A program made the translations under genes and the position numbers. A stretch of 64,000 nt of DNA, from assembly GCA_963966185.1 (NCBI GenBank), contig CAWZYM010000291.1, forward strand, positions 1-64,000, written 5' to 3'. The notes under the pieces are model-generated. The model saw only the letters and a list, made by a program, of their open reading frames with translations. It had not been told where the DNA came from and did not search any database. Shown here in pieces: positions 11,118-25,291 of this stretch. The DNA comes from Rhabditoides inermis. Taxonomy: Eukaryota; Nematoda; Chromadorea; Rhabditida; Rhabditidae. Numbering within the stretch: position 1 is the stretch's first letter; the number at the start of each line of letters is the position of its first letter.

Positions 11118-13855
11118 CTACTTGATGAAGTTATGAGCTGAAAAATTGTTGCAAAGTCGATCCAAGCACACGTGGTTGAGGCAGCCAGTATATCGCCAAA
11201 ACGAAATGAAACCACACTGTTTACGGTTTCACTGTGAGTGTAACTACGCTTCCTGAACCATCTTTTGTATTAGGTTCATCTACTTGATGGTGTTATGAGC
11301 TGAAAAGTTGTTGCAACAACGATACAAGCACACGTGGTTGAGGCAGTCAGTCAATCGCCAAACGAAATGAAACCACACTGTTTACGGTTCCACTGTGAGT
11401 GTAACTATGCTGCGTGAACCATCTTTTGTATTTGGTTCATCTACTCGATGGAGTTATGAGCTGAAAAGTTGTTGCAAAGTCGATCCAAGCACACGTGGTT
11501 GAGGCAGCCAGTCAATCGCCAAACGAAATTAAACCACACTGTTTACGGTTCCACTGTGAGTGTAACTATGCTGCCTGAACCATCTTTTGTATTTGGTTCA
11601 TCTACTTGATGGAGTTATGAGCTGAAAAGTTGTTGCAAAGTCGATCCAAGCACACGTGGTTGAGGCAGCCTGTCAATCGCCAAACGAAATGAAACCACAC
11701 TGTTTACGGATCCACTGTGAGTGTAACTATGCTGCTTGAACCATCTTCTTGATTTGGTTCATCTACTTGATGGAGTTATGAGCTGAAATGTTGTTGAAAA
11801 ATCGATCCAAACACACGTGGTTGAGACAGCCAGTCAATCGCCAAACTAAATGAAACCACACTGTTTACTGTTTCAGTGTGAGTGTAACTATGCTGCCTGA
11901 ACCATCTTTTTGATTTGGTTCATCTACTTGATGGAGTTTTGAGCTGAAATGTTGTTGCAAAATCTATCCAAGCACACGTGGTTGAGGCAGCCAGTCAATC
12001 GCCAAACGAAATGAAACCACACTGTTTACGGTTTCACTATGAGTGTAACTAAGCTGCCTGAACTATCTTTTTGATTTGGTTCATCTACTTGATGGAGTTA
12101 TGAGCTGAAATGTTGTTGCAAAATCGATCCAAGCGCACGTGGTTGAGACAGCCAGTCAATCGCCAAACTAAATGAAACCACACTGTTTACGGTTTCACTG
12201 TGAGTGTAACTAAGCTGCCTGAACCATCATTTTGATTTGGTTCATCTACTTGATGTAGTTATGAGCTGAAAAGTTGTTGCAAAGTCGATCCAAGCACACG
12301 TGGTTGAGGCAGCCAGTCAATCGCCAAACTAAATGAAGCCACACTGTTTACGGTTCCACTGTGAGTGTAACTAAGCTGCCTGAACCATCTTTTCGATTTG
12401 GTTCAACTACTTGATGGAGTTATGAGCTGAAAAGTTGTTGCAAAATCGATCCAAGCACACGTGGTTGAGGCAGCCAGTCAATCGCCAAACGAAATAGAAC
12501 CACACTGTTTACGGTTCCACTGTGAGTGTAACTATGCTGCCTGAACCATCTTTTTGATTTGGTTCATCTACTTGATGGAGTTATGAGCTGAAATGTTGTT
12601 GCAAAATCGATCCAAGCGCACGTGGTTGAGACAGCCAGTCAATCGCCAAACTAAATGAAACCACACTGTTTACGGTTTCACTGTGAGTGTAACTAAGCTG
12701 CCTGAACCATCATTTTGATTTGGTTCATCTACTTGATGTAGTTATGAGCTGAAAAGTTGTTGCAAAGTCGATCCAAGCACACGTGGTTGAGGCAGCCAGT
12801 CAATCGCCAAACTAAATGAAGCCACACTGTTTACGGTTCCACTGTGAGTGTAACTAAGCTGCCTGAACCATCTTTTCGATTTGGTTCAACTACTTGATGG
12901 AGTTATGAGCTGAAAAGTTGTTGCAAAATCGATCCAAGCACACGTGGTTGAGGCAGCCAGTCAATCGCCAAACGAAATAGAACCACACTGTTTACGGTTC
13001 CACTGTGAGTGTAACTATGCTGCCTGAACCATCTTTTTGATTTGGTTCATCTACTTGATGGAGTTATGAGCTGAAATGTTGTTGCAAAATCGATCCAAGC
13101 ACACGTGGTTGAGGCAGCCAGTCAATCGCCAAACGAAATGAAACCACACTGTTTACGGTTTCACTGTGAGTGTAACTAAGCTGCCTGAACCATCTTTTTG
13201 ATTTGGTTCATCTACTTGATGGTGTTATGAGCTGAAAAGTTGTTGCAACAACGATACAAGCACACGTGGTTGAGGCAGTCAGTCAATCGCCAAACGAAAT
13301 GAAACCACACTGTTTACGGTTTCACTATGAGTGTAACTAAGCTGCCTGAACTATCTTTCTGATTTGGTTCATCTACTTGATGGAGTTATGAGCTGAAATG
13401 TTGTTGCAAAATCGATCCAAGCGCACGTGGTTGAGACAGCCAGTCAATCGCCAAACTAAATGAAACCACACTGTTTACTGTTTCAGTGTGAGTGTAACTA
13501 TGCTGCCTGAACCATCTTTTTGATTTGGTTCATCTACTTGATGGAGTTTTGAGCTGAAATGTTGTTGCAAAATCGATCCAAGCACACGTGGTTGAGGCAG
13601 CCAGTCAATCGCCAAACGAAATGAAACCACACTGTTTACGGTTTCATTGTGAGTGTAACTAAGCTGCCGGAACCATCTTTTTGATTTGGTTCATCTACTT
13701 GATGGAGTTATGAGCCGAATTGTTGTTGCAAAATCGATCCAAGCACACGTGGTTGATGCGGGCATTCAATCGCCAAACGAAATGAAATCACACTGTTTAC
13801 GCTTATACTGTGAGTGTAACTAAGCTGTCTGAACCATCTTTTTGATTCGGTTCAT
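11118..13855. repeat. HOR-I copy 6, 17 monomers, same layout as copy 1
   Basis: Order A B C D E F G H I G H I J B/F G/E K L, identical in layout and length (2,738 bp) to 1-2738, offset 11,117. I noticed only scattered single-base differences, for example GTCAATCC at about 361 against GTCGATCC here, and AAAAATTG near 11143 against AAAAGTTG. Both copies share the G-H-I duplication and both chimeras, so they descend from one event. Confidence 0.92.
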
Positions 13856-16112
13856 CTACTTGATGAAGTTATGAGCTGAAAAGTTGTTGCAAAGTCGATC
13901 CAAGCACACGTGGTTGAGGCAGCCAGTATATCGCCAAAACGAAATGAAACCACACTGTTTACGGTTTCACTGTGAGTGTAACTACGCTTCCTGAACCATC
14001 TTTTGTATTAGGTTCATCTACTTGATGGTGTTATGAGCTGAAAAGTTGTTGCAACAACGATACAAGCACACGTGGTTGAGGCAGTCAGTCAATCGCCAAA
14101 CGAAATGAAACCACACTGTTTACGGTTCCACTGTGAGTGTAACTATGCTGCGTGAACCATCTTTTGTATTTGGTTCATCTACTCGATGGAGTTATGAGCT
14201 GAAAAGTTGTTGCAAAGTCGATCCAAGCACACGTGGTTGAGGCAGCCAGTCAATCGCCAAACGAAATTAAACCACACTGTTTACGGTTCCACTGTGAGTG
14301 TAACTATGCTGCCTGAACCATCTTTTGTATTTGGTTCATCTACTTGATGGAGTTATGAGCTGAAAAGTTGTTGCAAAGTCGATCCAAGCACACGTGGTTG
14401 AGGCAGCCTGTCAATCGCCAAACGAAATGAAACCACACTGTTTACGGATCCACAGTGAGTGTAACTATGCTGCTTGAACCATCTTCTTGATTTGGTTCAT
14501 CTACTTGATGGAGTTATGAGCTGAAATGTTGTTGAAAAATCGATCCAAACACACGTGGTTGAGACAGCCAGTCAATCGCCAAACTAAATGAAACCACACT
14601 GTTTACTGTTTCAGTGTGAGTGTAACTATGCTGCCTGAACCATCTTTTTGATTTGGTTCATCTACTTGATGGAGTTTTGAGCTGAAATGTTGTTGCAAAA
14701 TCTATCCAAGCACACGTGGTTGAGGCAGCCAGTCAATCGCCAAACGAAATGAAACCACACTGTTTACGGTTTCACTATGAGTGTAACTAAGCTGCCTGAA
14801 CTATCTTTTTGATTTGGTTCATCTACTTGATGGAGTTATGAGCTGAAATGTTGTTGCAAAATCGATCCAAGCGCACGTGGTTGAGACAGCCAGTCAATCG
14901 CCAAACTAAATGAAACCACACTGTTTACGGTTTCACTGTGAGTGTAACTAAGCTGCCTGAACCATCATTTTGATTTGGTTCATCTACTTGATGTAGTTAT
15001 GAGCTGAAAAGTTGTTGCAAAGTCGATCCAAGCACACGTGGTTGAGGCAGCCAGTCAATCGCCAAACTAAATGAAGCCACACTGTTTACGGTTCCACTGT
15101 GAGTGTAACTAAGCTGCCTGAACCATCTTTTCGATTTGGTTCAACTACTTGATGGAGTTATGAGCTGAAAAGTTGTTGCAAAATCGATCCAAGCACACGT
15201 GGTTGAGGCAGCCAGTCAATCGCCAAACGAAATAGAACCACACTGTTTACGGTTCCACTGTGAGTGTAACTATGCTGCCTGAACCATCTTTTTGATTTGG
15301 TTCATCTACTTGATGGAGTTATGAGCTGAAATGTTGTTGCAAAATCGATCCAAGCACACGTGGTTGAGGCAGCCAGTCAATCGCCAAACGAAATGAAACC
15401 ACACTGTTTACGGTTTCACTGTGAGTGTAACTAAGCTGCCTGAACCATCTTTTTGATTTGGTTCATCTACTTGATGGAGTTATGAGCTGAAATGTTGTTG
15501 CAAAGTCGATCCAAGCACACGTGGTTGAGGCAGCCAGTCTATCGCCAAACGAAGTTAAACCACACTGTTTACGGTTCCACTGTGAGTGTAACTATGCTGC
15601 CTGAACCATCTTTTTGATTTGGTTCATCTACTTGATGTAGTTTTGAGCTGAAATGTTGTTGCAAAATCGATCCAAGCACACGTGGTTGAGGCAGCCAGTC
15701 AATCGCCAAACGAAATGAAACCACACTGTTTACGGTTTCACTGTGAGTGTAACTATGCTGCCTGAACCATCTTTTTGATTTGGTTCATCTACTTGATGGA
15801 GTTATGAGCTGAAATGTTGTTGAAAAATCGATCCAAACACACGTGGTTGAGACAGCCAGTCAATCGCAAAAAACTAAATGAAACCACACTGTTTACTGTT
15901 TCAGTGTGAGTGTAACTAAGCTGCCGGAACCATCTTTTTGATTTGGTTCATCTACTTGATGGAGTTATGAGCCGAATTGTTGTTGCAAATTCGATCCAAG
16001 CACACGTGGTTGATGCGGGCATTCAATCGCCAAACGAAATAAAATCACACTGTTTACGCTTATACTGTGAGTGTAACTAAGCTGTCTGAACCATCTTTTT
16101 GATTCGGTTCAT
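13856..16112. repeat. HOR-I copy 7, 14 monomers
   Basis: Order A B C D E F G H I J M X N L, that is copy 2 with one additional monomer X (15628, GATGTAGTTTTGAG front). Length 2,257 equals 14 x 161 plus one base in A and two in N (15789-15951). Confidence 0.9.
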
Positions 16113-18689
16113 CTACTTGATGAAGTTATGAGCTGAAAAGTTGTTGCAAAGTCGATCCAAGCACACGTGGTTGAGGCAGCCAGTATATCGCCAAAACGAA
16201 ATGAAACCACACTGTTTACGGTTTCACTGTGAGTGTAACTACGCTTCCTGAACCATCTTTTGTATTAGGTTCATCTACTTGATGGTGTTATGAGCTGAAA
16301 AGTTGTTGCAACAACGATACAAGCACACGTGGTTGAGGCAGTCAGTCAATCGCCAAACGAAATGAAACCACACTGTTTACGGTTCCACTGTGAGTGTAAC
16401 TATGCTGCGTGAACCATCTTTTGTATTTGGTTCATCTACTCGATGGAGTTATGAGCTGAAAAGTTGTTGCAAAGTCGATCCAAGCACACGTGGTTGAGGC
16501 AGCCAGTCAATCGCCAAACGAAATTAAACCACACTGTTTACGGTTCCACTGTGAGTGTAACTATGCTGCCTGAACCATCTTTTGTATTTGGTTCATCTAC
16601 TTGATGGAGTTATGAGCTGAAAAGTTGTTGCAAAGTCGATCCAAGCACACGTGGTTGAGGCAGCCTGTCAATCGCCAAACGAAATGAAACCACACTGTTT
16701 ACGGATCCACTGTGAGTGTAACTATGCTGCTTGAACCATCTTCTTGATTTGGTTCATCTACTTGATGGAGTTTTGAGCTGAAATGTTGTTGCAAAATCGA
16801 TCCAAGCACACGTGGTTGAGGCAGCCAGTCAATCGCCAAACGAAATGAAACCACACTGTTTACGGTTTCACTATGAGTGTAACTAAGCTGCCTGAACTAT
16901 CTTTTTGATTTGGTTCATCTACTTGATGGAGTTATGAGCTGAAATGTTGTTGCAAAATCGATCCAAGCGCACGTGGTTGAGACAGCCAGTCAATCGCCAA
17001 ACTAAATGAAACCACACTGTTTACGGTTTCACTGTGAGTGTAACTAAGCTGCCTGAACCATCATTTTGATTTGGTTCATCTACTTGATGTAGTTATGAGC
17101 TGAAAAGTTGTTGCAAAGTCGATCCAAGCACACGTGGTTGAGGCAGCCAGTCAATCGCCAAACTAAATGAAACCACACTGTTTACGGTTCCACTGTGAGT
17201 GTAACTAAGCTGCCTGAACCATCTTTTCGATTTGGTTCAACTACTTGATGAAGTTATGAGCTGAAAAGTTGTTGCAAAATCGATCCAAGCACACGTGGTT
17301 GAGGCAGCCAGTCAATCGCCAAACGAAATAGAACCACACTGTTTACGGTTCCACTATGAGTGTAACTATGCTGTCTGAACCATCTTTTTGATTTGGTTCA
17401 TCTACTTGATGGAGTTATGAGCTGAAATGTTGTTGCAAAGTCGATCCAAGCACACGTGGTTGAGGCAGCCAGTCTATCGCCAAACGAAATTAAACCACAC
17501 TGTTTACGGTTCCACTGTGAGAGTAACTATGCTGCCTGAACCATCTTTTTGATTTGGTTCATCTACTTGATGTAGTTTTGAGCTGAAATGTTGTTGCAAA
17601 ATCGATCCAAGCACACGTGGTTGAGGCAGCCAGTCAATCGCCAAACGAAATGAAACCACACTGTTTACGGTTTCACTGTGAGTGTAACTAAGCTACCTGA
17701 ACCATCTTTTTGATTTGGTTCATCTACTTGATGGAGTTATGAGCTGAAATGTTGTTGCAAAATCGATCCAAGCGCACGTGGTTGAGACAGCCAGTCAATC
17801 GCCAAACTAAATGAAACCACACTGTTTACGGTTTCACTGTGAGTGTAACTAAGCTGCCTGAACCATCATTTTGATTTGGTTCATCTACTTGATGTAGTTA
17901 TGAGCTGAAAAGTTGTTGCAAAGTCGATCCAAGCACACGTGGTTGAGGCAGCCAGTCAATCGCCAAACGAAATGAAACCACACTGTTTACGGTTTCAATG
18001 TGAGTGTAACTATGCTTCCTGAACCATCTTTTGTATTAGGTTCATTTACTTGATGGTGTTATGAGCTGAAAAGTTGTTGCAACGTCGATACAAGCACACG
18101 TGGTTGAGGCAGCCAGTCAATCGCCAAACGAAATGAAACCACACTGTTTACGGTTTCACTGTGAGTGTAACTAAGCTGCCTGAACCATCTTTTTGATTTG
18201 GTTCATCTACTTGATGGAGTTATGAGCTGAAAAGTTGTTGCAAAGTCGATCCAAGCACACGTGGTTGAGGCAGCCAGTCAATCGCCAAACGAAATGAAAC
18301 CACACTGTTTACGGTTTCAATGTGAGTGTAACTATGCTTCCTGAACCATCTTTTGTATTAGGTTCATCTACTTGATGGTGTTATGAGCTGAAAAGTTGTT
18401 GCAACATCGATACAAGCACACGTGGTTGAGGCAGCCAGTCAATCGCCAAACGAAATGAAACCACACTGTTTACGGTTCCACTGTGAGTGTAACTATGCTG
18501 CCTGAACCATCTTTTGTATTTGGTTCATCTACTTGATGGAGTTATGAGCTGAAAAGTTGTTGCAAAGTCGATCCAAGCACACGTGGTTGAGGCAGCCAGT
18601 CAATCGCCAAAAGAAAAGAAACCACACTGTTCACGGTTTCATTGTGAGTGTAACTAAGCTGTCTGAACCATCTTTTTGATTCGGTTCAT
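16113..18689. repeat. Transitional unit 8, 16 monomers
   Basis: It starts as HOR-I (A B C D F G H I M X G) and then changes at 17885, where an H front joins a new back with TTTCAATGTG and TATGCTTCCTG (type P). New types follow: Q (AACGTCGATAC, after GGTTCATTTAC), P, R (AACATCGATAC) and S (GCCAAAAGAAAAG, TTCACGG). This is the first appearance of the types that dominate later zones. Confidence 0.85.
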
Positions 18690-21104
18690 CTACTTGATGA
18701 AGTTATGAGCTGAAAAATTGTTGCAAAATCGATCCAAGCACACGTGGTTGAGGCAGCCAGTCTATCGCCAAACGAAATGAAACCACACTGTTTACGGTTT
18801 CACTGTGAGTGTAACTACGCTTCCTGAACCATCTTTTGTATTAGGTTCATTTACTTGATGGTGTTATGAGCTGAAAAGTTGTTGCAACGTCGATACAAGC
18901 ACACGTGGTTGAGGCAGCCAGTCAATCGCCAAACGAAATGAAACCACACTGTTTACGGTTCCACTGTGAGTGTAACTATGCTGCCTGAACCATCTTTTGT
19001 ATTTGGTTCATCTACTTGATGGAGTTATGAGCTGAAAAGTTGTTGCAAAGTCGATCCAAGCACACGTGGTTGAGGCAGCCAGTCAATCGCCAAACGAAAT
19101 TAAACCACACTGTTTACGGTTCCACTGTGAGTGTAACTATGCTGCCTGAATCATCTTTTGTATTTGGTTCATCTACTTGATGGAGTTATGAGCTGAAAAG
19201 TTGTTGCAAAGTCGATCCAAGCACACGTGGTTGAGGCAGCCTGTCAATCGCCAAACGAAATGAAACCACACTGTTTACGGATCCACTGTGAGTGTAACTA
19301 TGCTGCTTGAACCATCTTCTTGATTTGGTTCATCTACTTGATGGAGTTATGAGCTGAAATGTTGTTGAAAAATCGATCCAAACACACGTGGTTGAGACAG
19401 CCAGTCAATCGCCAAACTAAATGAAACCACACTGTTTACTGTTTCAGTGTGAGTGTAACTATGCTGCCTGAACCATCTTTTTGATTTGGTTCATCTACTT
19501 GATGGAGTTTTGAGCTGAAATGTTGTTGCAAAATCGATCCAAGCACACGTGGTTGAGGCAGCCAGTCAATCGCCAAACGAAATGAAACCACACTGTTTAC
19601 GGTTTCACTATGAGTGTAACTAAGCTGCCTGAACTATCTTTTTGATTTGGTTCATCTACTTGATGGAGTTATGAGCTGAAATGTTGTTGCAAAATCGATC
19701 CAAGCGCACGTGGTTGAGACAGCCAGTCAATCGCCAAACTAAATGAAACCACACTGTTTACGGTTTCACTGTGAGTGTAACTAAGCTGCCTGAACCATCA
19801 TTTTGATTTGGTTCATCTACTTGATGTAGTTATGAGCTGAAAAGTTGTTGCAAAGTCGATCCAAGCACACGTGGTTGAGGCAGCCAGTCAATCGCCAAAC
19901 TAAATGAAACCACACTGTTTACGGTTCCACTGTGAGTGTAACTAAGCTGCCTGAACCATCTTTTCGATTTGGTTCAACTACTTGATGAAGTTATGAGCTG
20001 AAAAGTTGTTGCAAAATCGATCCAAGCACACGTGGTTGAGGCAGCCAGTCAATCGCCAAACGAAATAGAACCACACTGTTTACGGTTCCACTGTGAGTGT
20101 AACTATGCTGCCTGAACCATCTTTTTGATTTGGTTCATCTACTTGATGGAGTTATGAGCTGAAATGTTGTTGCAAAGTCGATCCAAGCACACGTGGTTGA
20201 GGCAGCCAGTCTATCGCCAAACGAAATTAAACCACACTGTTTACGGTTCCACTGTGAGTGTAACTATGCTGCCTGAACCATCTTTTTGATTTGGTTCATC
20301 TACTTGATGTAGTTTTGAGCTGAAATGTTGTTGCAAAATCGATCCAAGCACACGTGGTTGAGGCAGCCAGTCTATCGCCAAACGAAATGAAACCACACTG
20401 TTTACGGTTTCACTGTGAGTGTAACTACGCTTCCTGAACCATCTTTTGTATTAGGTTCATTTACTTGATGGTGTTATGAGCTGAAAAGTTGTTGCAACGT
20501 CGATACAAGCACACGTGGTTGAGGCAGCCAGTCAATCGCCAAACGAAATGAAACCACACTGTTTACGGTTCCACTGTGAGTGTAACTATGCTGCCTGAAC
20601 CATCTTTTGTATTTGGTTCATCTACTTGATGGAGTTATGAGCTGAAAAGTTGTTGCAAAGTCGATCCAAGCACACGTGGTTGAGGCAGCCAGTTAATCGC
20701 CAAACGAAATGAAACCACACTGTTTACGGTTCCACTGTGAGTGTAACTATGCTGCCTGAACCATCTTTTGTATTTGGTTCATCTACTTGATGGAGTTTTG
20801 AGCTGAAATGTTGTTGCAAAATCGATCCAAGCACACGTGGTTGAGGCAGCCAGTCAATCGCCAAACGAAATGAAACCACACTGTTTACGGTTTCATTGTG
20901 AGTGTAACTAAGCTGCCGGAACCATCTTTTTGATTTGGTTCATCTACTTGATGGAGTTATGAGCCGAATTGTTGTTGCAAATTCGATCCAAGCACACGTG
21001 GTTGATGCGGGCATTCAATCGCCAAACGAAATGAAATCACACTGTTTACGCTTATACTGTGAGTGTAACTAAGCTGTCTGAACCATCTTTTTGATTCGGT
21101 TCAT
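18690..21104. repeat. Transitional unit 9, 15 monomers
   Basis: Order A' Q C D E F G H I M X/A' Q J-like K L. A' keeps GATGAAG but has GTCTATCGCC and the ordinary AAACG, so it is 161 bp. The unit closes with the last complete K and L monomers in the window (20783 and 20944). Confidence 0.85.
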
Positions 21105-24003
21105 CTACTTGATGAAGTTATGAGCTGAAAAGTTGTTGCAAAGTCGATCCAAGCACACGTGGTTGAGGCAGCCAGTATATCGCCAAAACGAAATGAAACC
21201 ACACTGTTTACGGTTTCACTGTGAGTGTAACTACGCTTCCTGAACCATCTTTTGTATTAGGTTCATCTACTTGATGGTGTTATGAGCTGAAAAGTTGTTG
21301 CAACAACGATACAAGCACACGTGGTTGAGGCAGTCAGTCAATCGCCAAACGAAATGAAACCACACTGTTTACGGTTCCACTGTGAGTGTAACTATGCTGC
21401 GTGAACCATCTTTTGTATTTGGTTCATCTACTCGATGGAGTTATGAGCTGAAAAGTTGTTGCAAAGTCGATCCAAGCACACGTGGTTGAGGCAGCCAGTC
21501 AATCGCCAAACGAAATTAAACCACACTGTTTACGGTTCCACTGTGAGTGTAACTATGCTGCCTGAACCATCTTTTGTATTTGGTTCATCTACTTGATGGA
21601 GTTATGAGCTGAAAAGTTGTTGCAAAGTCGATCCAAGCACACGTGGTTGAGGCAGACTGTCAATCGCCAAACGAAATGAAACCACACTGTTTACGGATCC
21701 ACTGTGAGTGTAACTATGCTGCTTGAACCATCTTCTTGATTTGGTTCATCTACTTGATGGAGTTATGAGCTGAAATGTTGTTGAAAAATCGATCCAAACA
21801 CACGTGGTTGAGACAGCCAGTCAATCGCCAAACTAAATGAAACCACACTGTTTACTGTTTCAGTGTGAGTGTAACTATGCTGCCTGAACCATCTTTTTGA
21901 TTTGGTTCATCTACTTGATGGAGTTTTGAGCTGAAATGTTGTTGCAAAATCGATCCAAGCACACGTGGTTGAGGCAGCCAGTCAATCGCCAAACGAAATG
22001 AAACCACACTGTTTACGGTTTCACTATGAGTGTAACTAAGCTGCCTGAACTATCTTTTTGATTTGGTTCATCTACTTGATGGAGTTATGAGCTGAAATGT
22101 TGTTGCAAAATCGATCCAAGCGCACGTGGTTGAGACAGCCAGTCAATCGCCAAACTAAATGAAACCACACTGTTTACGGTTTCACTGTGAGTGTAACTAA
22201 GCTGCCTGAACCATCATTTTGATTTGGTTCATCTACTTGATGTAGTTATGAGCTGAAAAGTTGTTGCAAAGTCGATCCAAGCACACGTGGTTGAGGCAGC
22301 CAGTCAATCGCCAAACTAAATGAAACCACACTGTTTACGGTTCCACTGTGAGTGTAACTAAGCTGCCTGAACCATCTTTTCGATTTGGTTCAACTACTTG
22401 ATGAAGTTATGAGCTGAAAAGTTGTTGCAAAATCGATCCAAGCACACGTGGTTGAGGCAGCCAGTCAATCGCCAAACGAAATAGAACCACACTGTTTACG
22501 GTTCCACTGTGAGTGTAACTATGCTGCCTGAACCATCTTTTTGATTTGGTTCATCTACTTGATGGAGTTATGAGCTGAAATGTTGTTGCAAAGTCGATCC
22601 AAGCACACGTGGTTGAGGCAGCCAGTCTATCGCCAAACGAAATTAAACCACACTGTTTACGGTTCCACTGTGAGTGTAACTATGCTGCCTGAACCATCTT
22701 TTTGATTTGGTTCATCTACTTGATGTAGTTTTGAGCTGAAATGTTGTTGCATAATCGATCCAAGCACACGTGGTTGAGGCAGCCAGTCAATCGCCAAACG
22801 AAATGAAACCACACTGTTTACGGTTTCACTGTGAGTGTAACTAAGCTACCTGAACCATCTTTTTGATTTGGTTCATCTACTTGATGGAGTTATGAGCTGA
22901 AATGTTGTTGCAAAATCGATCCAAGCGCACGTGGTTGAGACAGCCAGTCAATCGCCAAACTAAATGAAACCACACTGTTTACGGTTTCACTGTGAGTGTA
23001 ACTAAGCTGCCTGAACCATCATTTTGATTTGGTTCATCTACTTGATGTAGTTATGGGCTGAAAAGTTGTTGCAAAGTCGATCCAAGCACACGTGGTTGAG
23101 GCAGCCAGTCAATCGCCAAACGAAATGAAACCACACTGTTTACGGTTTCAATGTGAGTGTAACTATGCTTCCTGAACCATCTTTTGTATTAGGTTCATTT
23201 ACTTGATGGTGTTATGAGCTGAAAAGTTGTTGCAACGTCGATACAAGCACACGTGGTTGAGGCAGCCAGTCAATCGCCAAACGAAATGAAACCACACTGT
23301 TTACGGTTTCACTGTGAGTGTAACTAAGCTGCCTGAACCATCTTTTTGATTTGGTTCATCTACTTGATGGAGTTATGAGCTGAAAAGTTGTTACAAAGTC
23401 GATCCAAGCACACGTGGTTGAGGCAGCCAGTCAATCGCCAAACGAAATGAAACCACACTGTTTACGGTTTCACTGTGAGTGTAACTATGCTTCCCGAACC
23501 ATCTTTTGTATTAGGTTCATCTACTTGATGGTGTTATGAGCTGAAAAGTTGTTGCAACATCGATACAAGCACACGTGGTTGAGGCAGCCAGTCAATCGCC
23601 AAACGAAATGAAACCACACTGTTTACGGTTCCACTGTGAGTGTAACTATGCTGCCTGAACCATCTTTTGTATTTGGTTCATCTACTTGATGGAGTTATGA
23701 ACTGAAAAGTTGTTGCAAAGTCGATCCAAACACACGTGGTTGAGACAGCCAGTCAATCGCCAAACGAAATGAAACCACGCTGTTTACGGTTCTACTGTGA
23801 GTATAACTATGCTGCCTGAACCGACTTTTTGATTTGGTTCATCTACTTGATGGAGTTATGAGCTGAAAAGTTGTTGCAAAGTCGATCCAAGCACACGTGG
23901 TTGAGGCAGCCAGTCAATCGCCAAAAGAAAAGAAACCACACTGTTCACGGTTTCATTGTGAGTGTAACTAAGCTGTCTGAACCATCTTTTTGATTCGGTT
24001 CAT
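21105..24003. repeat. Transitional unit 10, 18 monomers
   Basis: Order A B C D E F G H I M X G H/P Q P R T S. Its first monomer is the last 162-bp A of the window. T (23682) is distinctive: GAACTGAAAAG, CCACGCTG, GAGTATAAC and CCGACTTTTTG. The run from 21105 to 23681 parallels 16113-18528, with an E present here that is absent there. Confidence 0.86.
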
Positions 24004-24647
24004 CTACTTGATGAAGTTATGAGCTGAAAAGTTGTTGCAAAATCGATCCAAGCACACGTGGTTGAGGCAGCCAGTCTATCGCCAAACGAAATGAAACCAC
24101 ACTGTTTACGGTTTCACTGTGAGTGTAACTACGCTTCCTGAACCATCTTTTGTATTAGGTTCATTTACTTGATGGTGTTATGAGCTGAAAAGTTGTTGCA
24201 ACGTCGATACAAGCACACGTGGTTGAGGCAGCCAGTCAATCGCCAAACGAAATGAAACCACACTGTTTACGGTTCCACTGTGAGTGTAACTATGCTGCCT
24301 GAACCATCTTTTGTATTTGGTTCATCTACTTGATGGAGTTATGAGCTAAAAAGTTGTTGCAAAGTCGATCCAAGCACACGTGGTTGAGGCAGCCAGTCAA
24401 TCGCCAAACGAAATGAAACCACACTGTTTACGGTTCCACTGTGAGTGTAACTATGCTGCCTGAACCATCTTTTGTATTTGGTTCTTCTACTTGATGGAGT
24501 TATGAGCTGAAAAGTTGTTGCAAAGTCGATCCAAACACACGTGGTTGAGGCAGCCTGTCAATCGCCAAACGAAATGAAACCACACTGTTTACGGATCCAC
24601 TGTGAGTGTAACTATGCTGCTTGAACCATCTTTTTGATTCGGTTCAT
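24004..24647. repeat. 4-monomer block, first copy of a 644-bp tandem duplication
   Basis: Order A' Q U D'. U carries GAGCTAAAAAG and D' is entered through GGTTCTTCTACTTG. The end of D' reads CTTTTTGATTCGG, the S-type ending, instead of TCTTCTTGATT. That marks the recombination joint with the second copy. Confidence 0.88.
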
Positions 24648-25291
24648 CTACTTGATGAAGTTATGAGCTGAAAAGTTGTTGCAAAATCGATCCAAGCACA
24701 CGTGGTTGAGGCAGCCAGTCTATCGCCAAACGAAATGAAACCACACTGTTTACGGTTTCACTGTGAGTGTAACTACGCTTCCTGAACCATCTTTTGTATT
24801 AGGTTCATTTACTTGATGGTGTTATGAGCTGAAAAGTTGTTGCAACGTCGATACAAGCACACGTGGTTGAGGCAGCCAGTCAATCGCCAAACGAAATGAA
24901 ACCACACTGTTTACGGTTCCACTGTGAGTGTAACTATGCTGCCTGAACCATCTTTTGTATTTGGTTCATCTACTTGATGGAGTTATGAGCTAAAAAGTTG
25001 TTGCAAAGTCGATCCAAGCACACGTGGTTGAGGCAGCCAGTCAATCGCCAAACGAAATGAAACCACACTGTTTACGGTTCCACTGTGAGTGTAACTATGC
25101 TGCCTGAACCATCTTTTGTATTTGGTTCTTCTACTTGATGGAGTTATGAGCTGAAAAGTTGTTGCAAAGTCGATCCAAACACACGTGGTTGAGGCAGCCT
25201 GTCAATCGCCAAACGAAATGAAACCACACTGTTTACGGATCCACTGTGAGTGTAACTATGCTGCTTGAACCATCTTCTTGATTTGGTTCAT
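24648..25291. repeat. 4-monomer block, second copy of the 644-bp duplication
   Basis: It repeats A' Q U D' directly after the first copy, including the private GAGCTAAAAAG. Its D' has the normal TCTTCTTGATTTGG ending and leads into the V monomer at 25292. I noticed no internal difference between the two copies apart from the D' ends. Confidence 0.88.
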
